A DNA stretch of 64,000 nucleotides from Fimbriimonas sp. (GTDB lineage Bacteria > Armatimonadota > Fimbriimonadia > Fimbriimonadales > Fimbriimonadaceae), in contig JARLGV010000101.1 in the NCBI GenBank assembly GCA_031292555.1, positions 107,651 to 171,650 on the forward strand, written 5' to 3'. Below, piece after piece: positions 35,233 to 43,181 of the stretch. Numbering within the stretch: position 1 is the stretch's first letter; each line of letters starts with the position of its first letter. The translations under genes and the position numbers were made by a program. The notes beneath the pieces are model-generated. The model had not been told where the DNA came from and made no database searches. It was given only the letters and a program-made list of their open reading frames with translations.

Positions 35233-36336
35233 ATGAAGATAGCCGGCATCGATGTTTTTCAAGTGACCTACCGCCTCCTCGACCAGAAGTACGCGTGGTC
35301 CAACGATTTGTACATCACAGATATCGTCAGCACGATTGTCCGGGTGTCGACCGATACGGGAATGCAGGGATTTGGTGAGGTTTGCCCACTTGGATCTGCC
35401 TATATGGATGCATTTGCTAAGGGTGTCCCCGCGGCAATCGCGGAGTTTGGACCGGCGGTAATCGGTATGGATCCCCTTCAGCTTAACCTATTGAACGAGC
35501 GAATGGACCTGGCCCTGGGTGGACACAACTATGCGAAATCGCCGATCGATATGGCGTGTTGGGACATTTTGGGCAAAACTAGCGGGCTTCCCGTCGCGAC
35601 TCTGATGGGCGGACGATATCGGGACGCGGTCCCGCCCTACCGGGCGATCTCACAGCGTAAACCGGAGGAGATGGCGCAGGACGTGCTCAAGTATCGAGGG
35701 ATGGGCTATCGGCGATTTCAACTTAAGGTTGGCGGAAATGCGAACGAAGACATCGATCGGATTCGCCAGTGCCGGGCGGTGCTGGAGCGGGACGATATCC
35801 TCGTCGCCGACGCCAACACGGGCTGGCTGCCTCACGAGGCGATGCGGGTCGTCAATGGAGTTCGCGATCTCGACGTGTATATCGAGCAGCCGTGCGCGAC
35901 GCTGGACGAGTGCGTGGCGGTCCGCCGTAACACCACCTTGCCGTTCGTTCTGGACGAGGTGATTCGTGGAACCGTACCTCTGGTGGAGGCGCACAAACTC
36001 GGTGCGATGGATGTCGTCAACCTCAAAATCTCCCGGCTTGGCGGCTTGACCAAAGCGAAAGGGGTACGCGATCTGTGTCAGTCGCTCGGAATCGCGATGA
36101 CGCTCGAAGACAGTTGGGGCGGCGACATCACAACTGCGGCTATCGCCCACTTCGCCGGCAGTACACGAGCGGAGCACTACTTCACCTCGACCGACTTCAA
36201 CAGCTACGTGGACGTCGAGTTGGCGGCCGACGCGCCTCGGATGGCGGACGGCCTGTTGCCCGTCCCTACCGCGCCGGGACTCGGCGTCACCGTCATCGAA
36301 GAGCGCCTAGGCAAGACGGTCCTAAGCCTATCGTAG
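35233..36336 (+). CDS. Enolase-superfamily enzyme (mandelate racemase / hydroxyproline-betaine epimerase group)
   Basis: 367 residues from ATG 35233 (AAGGA upstream). The N-terminal capping domain is followed by the barrel. The catalytic Lys lies in FQLKVGG at about 165, the metal ligands are Asp ~193 (VADANTGW), Glu ~218 (YIEQPC) and Asp ~241 (VLDEV), and the second base is Lys in VNLKISRLGG, with EDSWGGD after it. The IEQPC and GHNYAKSPIDMACWDILGK patterns are shared with the 4-hydroxyproline-betaine epimerase / cis-3-hydroxyproline dehydratase branch. Substrate not certain. Confidence 0.85.
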   Translation: MKIAGIDVFQVTYRLLDQKYAWSNDLYITDIVSTIVRVSTDTGMQGFGEVCPLGSAYMDAFAKGVPAAIAEFGPAVIGMDPLQLNLLNERMDLALGGHNYAKSPIDMACWDILGKTSGLPVATLMGGRYRDAVPPYRAISQRKPEEMAQDVLKYRGMGYRRFQLKVGGNANEDIDRIRQCRAVLERDDILVADANTGWLPHEAMRVVNGVRDLDVYIEQPCATLDECVAVRRNTTLPFVLDEVIRGTVPLVEAHKLGAMDVVNLKISRLGGLTKAKGVRDLCQSLGIAMTLEDSWGGDITTAAIAHFAGSTRAEHYFTSTDFNSYVDVELAADAPRMADGLLPVPTAPGLGVTVIEERLGKTVLSLS

Positions 36337-36351
36337 AAGGACCCACCAACC

Positions 36352-36379
36352 CCGTAGCCGCTGCCTCCGTGGCAGCGCA
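36352..36379 (+). repeat. Dispersed palindromic repeat, copy 2
   Basis: CCGTAGCCGCTGCCTCCGTG plus GCAGCGCA, core CGCTGCC-TCCGT-GGCAGCG. It is followed within 35 bases by AAGGGACACGGGGGCAGG, which recurs in inverted form beside copy 4. Confidence 0.8.
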
Positions 36380-36464
36380 GCACAGCAAAGACAAGGGACA
36401 CGGGGGCAGGGGACAGACCCGCCGATGGTCCACATGCCACGCGGTCGGACCCAGCCCGCAGCCC

Positions 36465-36492
36465 CCGTAGCCGCTGCCTCCGTGGCAGCGCA
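36465..36492 (+). repeat. Dispersed palindromic repeat, copy 3
   Basis: Identical to copy 2 over 28 bases, with the same core inverted repeat CGCTGCC-TCCGT-GGCAGCG. Confidence 0.8.
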
Positions 36493-36609
36493 GGGAACTG
36501 GCTTATGCCTCGATCGGCCGGTTAGGCACGTCTGTCTTGCGAGACGATCGTCCGGTCCCTCACAAATTCCGTCCTCTGTGCACCTGTCCCGTGTCCCTTG
36601 AATTCCCAG

Positions 36610-36635
36610 GCGCTGCCACGGAGGCAGCGGTTAGG
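36610..36635 (-). repeat. Dispersed palindromic repeat, copy 4 (inverted)
   Basis: GCGCTGCCACGGAGGCAGCG plus GTTAGG is the reverse complement of copies 2 and 3 with one or two changes at the outer edge. It ends 6 bases before the DUF1501 stop codon and could help end that transcript. Confidence 0.75.
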
Positions 36636-36641
36636 GGGGCT

Positions 36642-38120
36642 CTACGCGATTAGGTCGGGGACGACTTTGCCTTCGACGTCGGTTAGGCGGAAGTCTCGTC
36701 CCTGGTACCGGTAGGTCAAGCGTTCGTGGTCGATGCCTAGTTGACGCAGGATCGTGGCTTGCATGTCGTGGACGGCTACCGGGTCCTTGACGACCTTGTA
36801 GCAATAGTCGTCGGTCTCGCCGTGGATGTGGCCGCCCTTGAAGCCTCCACCGGCGAGCCAAAGGCTGTAGCACGCGCCGAAGTGGTCGCGACCGTGAGCG
36901 TCCCGCTTGGTCACGTCTCCCTGTGCGAAGACCGTTCGGCCGAACTCGCCGCACCACAGAACGACGGTGTCGTCCAAGAGGCCCCGTTGCTTCAGATCCA
37001 TTACGAGCGCTGCCGACGGCTGATCGGTGTCTCGGCATTGGAGGGCGAGTTGGGTGTCCAAATTTCCATGTTGGTCCCATCCGCTATGCATCAGCTGTAC
37101 GAATCGCACGCCTCGTTCGATCAATCTGCGGGCAAGGAGACAGTTGTGGGCGTATGACCCTTTCTTCTCCACGTAAGGCCCGTACATATCGAGGACGCTG
37201 CGCGGTTCTTTGGATATGTCCGTCAACTCCGGCACGCTGGTCTGCATCTTGAAGGCGAGCTCGTATTGGGTGATACGCGTTTCGATCTCCGGGTCGCCGT
37301 AGTCCGCCAGCCGCTGCCGATCCAGGTCCGCGATGTCGTTGAGAACCCCTCGGCGCAGTTCAGGCGAAACACCGGGCGGATTCGTCAGATACAAAACCGG
37401 GTCGCCGTCGCTTCGGAACTGGACGCCCTGGTATTTGGAGGGCAGGAAGCCGCTGCCCCAGTAGTAATCGAAGAACAATTGGCCGCAGGTCTTCTTCTCA
37501 TCGGAGGAGGTCATCACCACGAACGCCGGCAGTTCGTCAGTCATCGTCCCCAATCCGTAAGCCGCCCAAGCGCCCATACTGGGGCGACCGGGGATCTGAC
37601 TTCCGGTGAGGAAGAACGTGACTCCGGGAGCATGGTTCACCGCATCGGTATGCATCGACCGGACCAGGCAAATATCGTCCGAGATCGAACCGATGTGCGG
37701 AAGCATCTCCGAGAGCCACATGCCGGATTGGCCGTACTGCTTGAACGGCTGGATTGCGGGCAGGATCGGATAGTGCGCCTGAGACGATGTCATCGTCGAA
37801 AGGCGGGTTCCCGCGCGAATCGACTCGGGAAGCTCCTGCAATCGCCTGGACTCCAGCCCCGGCTTGTAGTCGAATAAGTCCACCTGCGAGGGAGCACCGC
37901 CCTGCCACAGGACAACTACTCGCTTTGCTTTGGGAGAAAAGTGGGGAAGACCTGGCAAAGCAGGCGCCCCGTGGCGTCCAACCTGCTTCAGCTGACCGGT
38001 CGACGCGAAACCCTCCTCCTGAAGAAGCGCGCCCAAGGCGAGCATGCCGATCCCGGAGGCGGATTTGCCGAAGAATTGGCGTCGGGAGATGCGAAGGTCG
38101 CGTTCGAAGAAGGGGTTCAT
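36642..38120 (-). CDS. DUF1501 (sulfatase-like fold) Tat-exported protein
   Basis: 492 residues beginning with a twin-arginine signal (ISRRQFFGKSASGIGMLALGALL). DUF1501 proteins have an alkaline-phosphatase/sulfatase-like fold and occur beside DUF1549/DUF1553 cytochrome proteins, mostly in Planctomycetes and relatives. Visible blocks are VVLWQGGAPSQVDLFDYKPG, NHAPGVTFFLTG, VVLWCGEFGRTVFAQGD, and DFRLTDVEGKVVPDLIA at the end. Substrate and reaction are unknown. The upstream partner gene ends 2 nt before its start, so the two form one operon. Confidence 0.9.
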   Translation of the reverse strand: MNPFFERDLRISRRQFFGKSASGIGMLALGALLQEEGFASTGQLKQVGRHGAPALPGLPHFSPKAKRVVVLWQGGAPSQVDLFDYKPGLESRRLQELPESIRAGTRLSTMTSSQAHYPILPAIQPFKQYGQSGMWLSEMLPHIGSISDDICLVRSMHTDAVNHAPGVTFFLTGSQIPGRPSMGAWAAYGLGTMTDELPAFVVMTSSDEKKTCGQLFFDYYWGSGFLPSKYQGVQFRSDGDPVLYLTNPPGVSPELRRGVLNDIADLDRQRLADYGDPEIETRITQYELAFKMQTSVPELTDISKEPRSVLDMYGPYVEKKGSYAHNCLLARRLIERGVRFVQLMHSGWDQHGNLDTQLALQCRDTDQPSAALVMDLKQRGLLDDTVVLWCGEFGRTVFAQGDVTKRDAHGRDHFGACYSLWLAGGGFKGGHIHGETDDYCYKVVKDPVAVHDMQATILRQLGIDHERLTYRYQGRDFRLTDVEGKVVPDLIA

Positions 38121-38122
38121 GG

Positions 38123-40699
38123 CTATTCCTTGGTGAGTGCCTCGTCCAGATTCAGGATCGCAAGGCAGACGTTGGCGTAGGCGGCCTCTTCGACCGGGTT
38201 GATGTGAGAGTCGGGAGGTGACTGCCCTTGGTGCAGGAACTCGTTTGCCGCCTTCGGATCCGCCCGAAACGCGGCGAACGAACGGTCCAAACTTCGCTCC
38301 AAGACGCGCTGCTCGGAGGTTGAGGGGAAGCGGGAGCAGACGCGGCGAAAAGCATCCGAGAGGCGAGCGGAAGGCGTGGGCCGGCTCTCACGAATGGCAT
38401 GATCGGCAAGCGCGCGTCCCGCTTCGACCCATGTGACGTCATTCAGTGTGGTCAGAGCGTGAAGCGGGGTAGACGTTTGGGATTGGCGAACCGTACACAC
38501 CTGCCGGGAAGCGGCATCGAACATGTCACCGGGGGCCACCGTTCGGCGCCAGAACGTGTAGATGCTCCGTCGATAGAGGTCGGGACCTTTCGATTCGGGA
38601 TACGAGAAGTCGCGTTCGTCAGTGATGTTCAGCCCATCCCAGATGCCTTTCGGCTGATATGGATACACGGGCCGGCCACCCATTTTGAGGTTGATGAGGC
38701 CGCTGGCGGCAAGGGCTTCGTCTCGAATCAGCATCGCGGGAAGACGGAACCTTGGGCCACGCGCAAGAAAACGGTTCTCGGGGTCCCGCGTCCAAAGCTG
38801 CCTGGTCACTCTAGACGACTGGCGGTAGGTGGCGCTCGTCACGATGAGCCGCACCAAGCGTTTGACGTTCCATCCGCTCTCCCGAAACTCGACGGCCAGC
38901 CAGTCGAGCAGTGGCTGATTTACGGGCGGCTCCGATTGTACGCCGAAGTTCTCCGGCGTCTTGACCAGTCCACGGCCGAAGAACTGCTGCCAGTACCGGT
39001 TGACCTGTACCCTTGCCGTCAGGGGATTCTCGGGGCTGATGATCCACTCCGCAAGTCCAAGCCGGTTCTTGGGGAGTCTGGACGGCATATGGGGCAGCGA
39101 TGCCGGCGTTTCGGGACTGACTTGAGCCAGATGGGACTCGTAGTTTCCTCGCGAATAGACGAAGGTCTTTCTTGGCTGGCGATCAGACATGACCATCACT
39201 TTGGGCAGAGACGTCTTCAGATCGGCGAGTTCTCTTTCGAGCCCTCTCCAGCGGTCTCGCTTGGCCTTTGGTTCCCCGGACAGTCCGTGATCCAGGAAGT
39301 AAGCGGCGAGCTTCGATCGACCGTCTTGCGTCCGTTTCGATGATTGGATTCGAATGAGGGCCAGGATCTCGCCAGGCACGTCCTTCTGTTTCGCGGGGCT
39401 GGCTACTAAGTCGGATTCCCATTCGGCCCGGGCGTCCTGAGTCGCCGTCGACGCTTCGTCAGCCTTGGCAGCTTCCTTGGCCACCGCTGACTGGGCTTCC
39501 AACGACCAGAGTTTGGCCATCGCTACCTTGTTACCGGCATAGATCCAGGGCTGGGCGATGTAGTACGAGCCGAACGTGTCTGAGGGCACGCCTGACTCAG
39601 GCACGTTATTGAAGAAGGCCAGCATGCTGTAGTAGTCCCGCTGGGTGAGCGGGTCGTACTTGTGGTCGTGGCAGCGTGCGCACGCCATCGTGAGGCCGAG
39701 CCAAGTCGTGGAGCAGGTATCGACCCGGTCGAAGAGGGCGACATTCCGCTGTTCCTCGGGGATGGCCCCGCCCTCGCCGTTCAGCATGTTGTTACGGACG
39801 AAGGCGGTGGCGATCAGCTTGTCGCGTCCTTCCGGCGTTGCCTTGTTCGCACCCGGCAACAGGTCTCCGGCAAGCTGCTCCACGGTGAATCGATCGAACG
39901 GCATGTTGTCGTTCAGAGCCCGGATCACCCAGTCGCGCCACACGTACTGATAGGTGTCGCCGTCTTGCTGGAACCCGTTGCTATCGGCATACCGCGCGGC
40001 ATCGAGCCAGGGAAGGGCCATCCTTTCTCCAAAGTGGGGGCTGGCGAGGAGACGGTCCACCACCTTGTCAAACGCATTCGGCGAGCGGTCGGCGAGGAAC
40101 GCATCCAGCTCTTGGAGCGTCGGCGGCAATCCGGTAAGGTCGAGGGTGACGCGACGAAGGAGCGTGGTTCGATCTGCCTCGGGCGAGGGAGTGAGATGCT
40201 GTACCCGCTGCTTGGCGAGAACGAAGGCGTCGATCGGATTACGGACCCAAGCCGCATTCTCCAGCGCCGGGAGCGGGGGCCGGATGGGCTTGGCGTAGGC
40301 CCAATGGGCGCGCTTGCCCGACGAGAGCAGGCATCCGCTGTCGATCCAATTGCGAACCGTCTGGGTGTCCTTGTCGGATAGCGGTGCGAAGCCCATTGGC
40401 ATGCGCGGCAGGTTGCGCCTACCGAGGATGCGGTCCATTAGGAGGCTCTCCGCGCTTTTGCCGACCGTCACGGATCGCCCACTCAGGATGGCTGAACCGG
40501 AATCAAGGGTCAGGCCGCCTTGCTTCTGAATGGTCGAGTGACAGGGCAAGCAGTGGGCCTTGAATATCGGCAGAACGTCATGCTCGAAGTCTGGCTTGGC
40601 AGGCGCCGGCGTCGAAAGCGTACTAGCGAAGCCGGCAATGCCGATCGAGCATAAGACGATGGGACCGATTCGCTGTGCAATTGCCGTTGGGACAAACAT
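38123..40699 (-). CDS. PSCyt1-DUF1549-DUF1553 planctomycete-type cytochrome protein
   Basis: 858 residues with an export signal. An N-terminal cytochrome-c-type domain has one heme motif, CLPCH (in FKAHCLPCHS at about 50). DUF1549 runs from about 150 ([14 protein letters not shown]...[25 protein letters not shown]) and DUF1553 from about 535 ([21 protein letters not shown]...NRYWQQFFGRGLV). The family is thought to act in the periplasm in polymer degradation with its DUF1501 partner, but its chemistry is undescribed. First gene of the pair, preceded by a consensus TATAAT. Confidence 0.92.
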   Translation of the reverse strand: MFVPTAIAQRIGPIVLCSIGIAGFASTLSTPAPAKPDFEHDVLPIFKAHCLPCHSTIQKQGGLTLDSGSAILSGRSVTVGKSAESLLMDRILGRRNLPRMPMGFAPLSDKDTQTVRNWIDSGCLLSSGKRAHWAYAKPIRPPLPALENAAWVRNPIDAFVLAKQRVQHLTPSPEADRTTLLRRVTLDLTGLPPTLQELDAFLADRSPNAFDKVVDRLLASPHFGERMALPWLDAARYADSNGFQQDGDTYQYVWRDWVIRALNDNMPFDRFTVEQLAGDLLPGANKATPEGRDKLIATAFVRNNMLNGEGGAIPEEQRNVALFDRVDTCSTTWLGLTMACARCHDHKYDPLTQRDYYSMLAFFNNVPESGVPSDTFGSYYIAQPWIYAGNKVAMAKLWSLEAQSAVAKEAAKADEASTATQDARAEWESDLVASPAKQKDVPGEILALIRIQSSKRTQDGRSKLAAYFLDHGLSGEPKAKRDRWRGLERELADLKTSLPKVMVMSDRQPRKTFVYSRGNYESHLAQVSPETPASLPHMPSRLPKNRLGLAEWIISPENPLTARVQVNRYWQQFFGRGLVKTPENFGVQSEPPVNQPLLDWLAVEFRESGWNVKRLVRLIVTSATYRQSSRVTRQLWTRDPENRFLARGPRFRLPAMLIRDEALAASGLINLKMGGRPVYPYQPKGIWDGLNITDERDFSYPESKGPDLYRRSIYTFWRRTVAPGDMFDAASRQVCTVRQSQTSTPLHALTTLNDVTWVEAGRALADHAIRESRPTPSARLSDAFRRVCSRFPSTSEQRVLERSLDRSFAAFRADPKAANEFLHQGQSPPDSHINPVEEAAYANVCLAILNLDEALTKE

Positions 40700-40724
40700 G
40701 GCTCCGCGCTGAACTTAGCACCGC

Positions 40725-40752
40725 ATTATACGCCCGATCATTCGATCGGGCG
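40725..40752 (-). promoter_or_regulatory. Consensus -10 with a 22-bp palindrome in place of the -35
   Basis: On the minus strand TATAAT (40725-40730) is followed by a 25-nt leader with GCGGAG before the ATG at 40699. Immediately upstream is the palindrome CGCCCGATC-GAAT-GATCGGGCG (40731-40752), which occupies the spacer and -35 area. It may be an activator or repressor site, or the terminator of the small gene upstream. Confidence 0.5.
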
Positions 40753-40776
40753 CGTCTACCTTCGCAAGGGGCCCGC

Positions 40777-41151
40777 CTAGTGCAGGGTCTCCTTGGTCTT
40801 CGAAAGTGGAGAGTCGTCGGCCGCTTCGCGCAAGAAGACCTTGTAGGGTCCGAATCCCAGCGAGGGCATCATGACCCCGCCGAGGGCGTCGAAGTAGTTA
40901 CCGGCCATGAGGTGCAAGGTCTGTCCTGCTTTCAGGTTGACGTGAAGCTTGCGGGTGTGAAGGTGGTTCGTCACCTTGATCGTGTGCTCACCCGGTGGTA
41001 CGTCGTCGGCAAAGCTGCTGTTGAACATCAGTTTGTCGACGAAGACCTCGTCGATAAACGCATCCAGTTCGCGCATCTTGATGTCTTTGTCGGATGTGCG
41101 ATCGATGATGATGTGAGCGAGTTCGGAGGTATTGTCTGCCATATTCGCCAT
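40777..41151 (-). CDS. Small beta-rich protein, paralogue of the next gene
   Basis: 124 residues from ATG 41151 (AAGGA upstream; ATG 41142 also possible). It has one beta-sandwich-like domain: IIIDRTSDKDIKMRELDAFI, then PPGEHTIKVTNHLHTRKLHVNLKAGQTLHLMAGNYFDALG and GFGPYKVFL. The layout resembles PEGA-type carbohydrate or surface domains but lacks a signal peptide. It shares about half its residues by eye with the protein encoded at 41236-41595. Confidence 0.7.
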   Translation of the reverse strand: MANMADNTSELAHIIIDRTSDKDIKMRELDAFIDEVFVDKLMFNSSFADDVPPGEHTIKVTNHLHTRKLHVNLKAGQTLHLMAGNYFDALGGVMMPSLGFGPYKVFLREAADDSPLSKTKETLH

Positions 41152-41235
41152 TCCATCCTTGAGGCGCGCCCATACGGTCGGCACGCCCCTCTTTACGCTT
41201 AGGACGCGAGGCTCTGAACGGTGTTCGCCCAGGTT

Positions 41236-41595
41236 TTAGGCGTGTAGCAGGCTTTCGTTGCTGGTGGCTCGAGGCTGCACTTTCATGAACACCTTGTAGT
41301 GTCCGAACCCAAAAACCGCCATCATGATCCCACCCAACCCGTCGAAGTAGTTGCCGACCTGAATATCAAGAGTCTCACCCGGCTTCGCTTCGACCTCCAA
41401 CCTTCGGGTGTAAAGGTGATTCGTCACTTTGAGCGTGTGGTTTCCGGGGGATACGTCGAGAGATTGTTCACTCCCGAAAGAAAGGTCCTTGACGAATTCG
41501 TCGTCCAAGAACACCTCCAGTCCCCTCATCTTTATGTCGTTGTCGGCATCGCGCCGAATGACAAGCCGTGAATCTGTCATCGTGTCTTCAGGCAT
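41236..41595 (-). CDS. Small beta-rich protein, paralogue of its neighbour
   Basis: 119 residues from ATG 41595; ATG 41580 is an alternative. It shares the blocks RRDADNDIKMRGLEVFLDD, SPGNHTLKVTNHLYTRRLEV, GNYFDGLGGIMM and FGHYKVFMKV with the following gene. Cytosolic by appearance. The pair lies between two DUF1501/DUF1549 operons on the same strand. Function unknown. Confidence 0.7.
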   Translation of the reverse strand: MPEDTMTDSRLVIRRDADNDIKMRGLEVFLDDEFVKDLSFGSEQSLDVSPGNHTLKVTNHLYTRRLEVEAKPGETLDIQVGNYFDGLGGIMMAVFGFGHYKVFMKVQPRATSNESLLHA

Positions 41596-41712
41596 TTCGG
41601 TTTCCAACCTCGGGACAAGCCCACCTATTCTACGCAACGAAACGACAAGTCTTCTCTATGGCCGCAATGCACTTCAGCCACGATCGTCACTACTCGTATT
41701 GTCTCCTCGACC

Positions 41713-43176
41713 TCAAGACATCAGTTGAGGCACGACGTTGCCGTAGACGTCGGTCAGCCGGTAATTGCGGCCTTGAAACGCATAGGTGAGTCGCAGGTGA
41801 TCCAGCCCCATGAGGTGGAGCATCGTCGCGTGCAGGTCGTGAACGTCCATCGCGTCTTTGGCGACCGTGTAGCCGAGTTCGTCGGTCTCGCCAAACGAGA
41901 TGCCGGGCTTGATGCCGCCTCCCGCCGCCCACATGGTGAAGGCGTGGGGGTGGTGGTCTCGGCCCGGGAAGGGAGAACCGCCGCGCCCTTCGTTCATGGG
42001 CGTGCGGCCGAACTCTCCGCCCCATACGACGATCGTCTCATCGAGTAATCCTCGCTGTTTGAGGTCCTTGATGAGAGCAGCGGCCGCCTTGTCCGTTTCT
42101 TCGCATCGCTTAACCAATCCGTGCTTGATGTCGCTCGCCTGGTCCGCGCCATGCGTATCCCAGCCGCGATGGTATAGCTGCACGAAACGCACGCCCCGCT
42201 CGACCAGTCTCCGTGCGAGGAGGCAATTGTTGGCGAAGCTCTTCTTGCCCGGTTCGGTGCCGTACATATCATGGGTCGCCGCCGACTCCTTGCTGATGTC
42301 CATCAGTTCGGGGACGCTAGACTGCATTCGATAGCTCAATTCGTACTGCGCAATCCGAGTCTCGACCTCGGGATCGAGGGTGTTGTGCAGCTCCATATCG
42401 TTCAGGTCGTGGAGGGCATCAAGGGTGTCGCGCCGGATCTCGCGTGGGACGCCGTCCGGGTTTGACACAAAAAGCACTGGATCGCCTTGCGACCGGAACT
42501 CGACGCCCTGGTAGGTGGTTGGCAAGAACCCGCTGCTCCAGCACGATTTGCCGCCGTCTGGGTTGGAGTCGCCTGAAATCAGCACGACGAAGCCGGGCAG
42601 GTCTTTGTTCTCGGAGCCGAGCCCGTACGAAAGCCAGGAACCCATGCTCGGTCGGCCCGGAATCTGGAATCCCGTGTTCATGAATAACTGGGCGGGGGCA
42701 TGGTTGAACTGGGTCGTGCTGAGCGAGTGGATGACGGCAACGTCGTCGGCGATCTCCTTGAAGTGGGGCAACAGCTCGGATACCCAATGACCAGCCTTGC
42801 CTACCTGTTCGAACTTGAAGGGCGATCCGAGCAGCTTGGGGGTGCCCTTGATGAACGCGAATCGCTCTCCTTTGAGGAGTTCCGCCGGGCATTCCTGCCG
42901 GTCGTATTTCACTAGCATCGGCTTAGGGTCGAACATGTCCAACTGGGACGGCGCCCCCGCCATGAAGAGGTAGATGATGTTCTTCGCTTTCGGCCGGAAG
43001 TGAGGAGGTTTGGGCGCAAGGGGGTCGGTGCGCTTCTGCGCCTGGAATCGGGCGCCCAAGCCGGATTCGAGCAGCATCGACGAAAGGGCTAGTCCGCCCA
43101 TCCCGTAGCCGACCTGCTTGAAGAAGGTACGGCGCGTGATCTGTTTGAGTATTTCGCGTTCCAGGTTGTCGGGCAT
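41713..43176 (-). CDS. DUF1501 (sulfatase-like fold) Tat-exported protein, second copy
   Basis: 487 residues from ATG 43176, with AAAGGA 9 nt upstream. A longer frame to 43632 runs through the neighbour and is not used. Twin-arginine signal [22 protein letters not shown]. Same block order as the copy at 36642-38120: [59 protein letters not shown]. It starts 5 nt after the partner cytochrome gene. Confidence 0.92.
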   Translation of the reverse strand: MPDNLEREILKQITRRTFFKQVGYGMGGLALSSMLLESGLGARFQAQKRTDPLAPKPPHFRPKAKNIIYLFMAGAPSQLDMFDPKPMLVKYDRQECPAELLKGERFAFIKGTPKLLGSPFKFEQVGKAGHWVSELLPHFKEIADDVAVIHSLSTTQFNHAPAQLFMNTGFQIPGRPSMGSWLSYGLGSENKDLPGFVVLISGDSNPDGGKSCWSSGFLPTTYQGVEFRSQGDPVLFVSNPDGVPREIRRDTLDALHDLNDMELHNTLDPEVETRIAQYELSYRMQSSVPELMDISKESAATHDMYGTEPGKKSFANNCLLARRLVERGVRFVQLYHRGWDTHGADQASDIKHGLVKRCEETDKAAAALIKDLKQRGLLDETIVVWGGEFGRTPMNEGRGGSPFPGRDHHPHAFTMWAAGGGIKPGISFGETDELGYTVAKDAMDVHDLHATMLHLMGLDHLRLTYAFQGRNYRLTDVYGNVVPQLMS

Positions 43177-43181
43177 GAGGT

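Larger units (their letters stand above)
36380..36641. other. Gene-free repeat region between convergent genes
   Basis: The ~305-base gap between the enolase-superfamily gene and the DUF1501 gene holds three copies of the palindromic repeat and a second inverted pair, AAGGGACACGGG (near 36390-36405) against CCCGTGTCCCTT (near 36589-36600). Together they could fold as a large imperfect stem. No open frame or RNA gene was recognised. Confidence 0.55.

Noticed and set aside
36352..36635. A CRISPR array
   Set aside because: Only three copies with unequal spacing and mixed orientation, each itself palindromic; no cas gene nearby.
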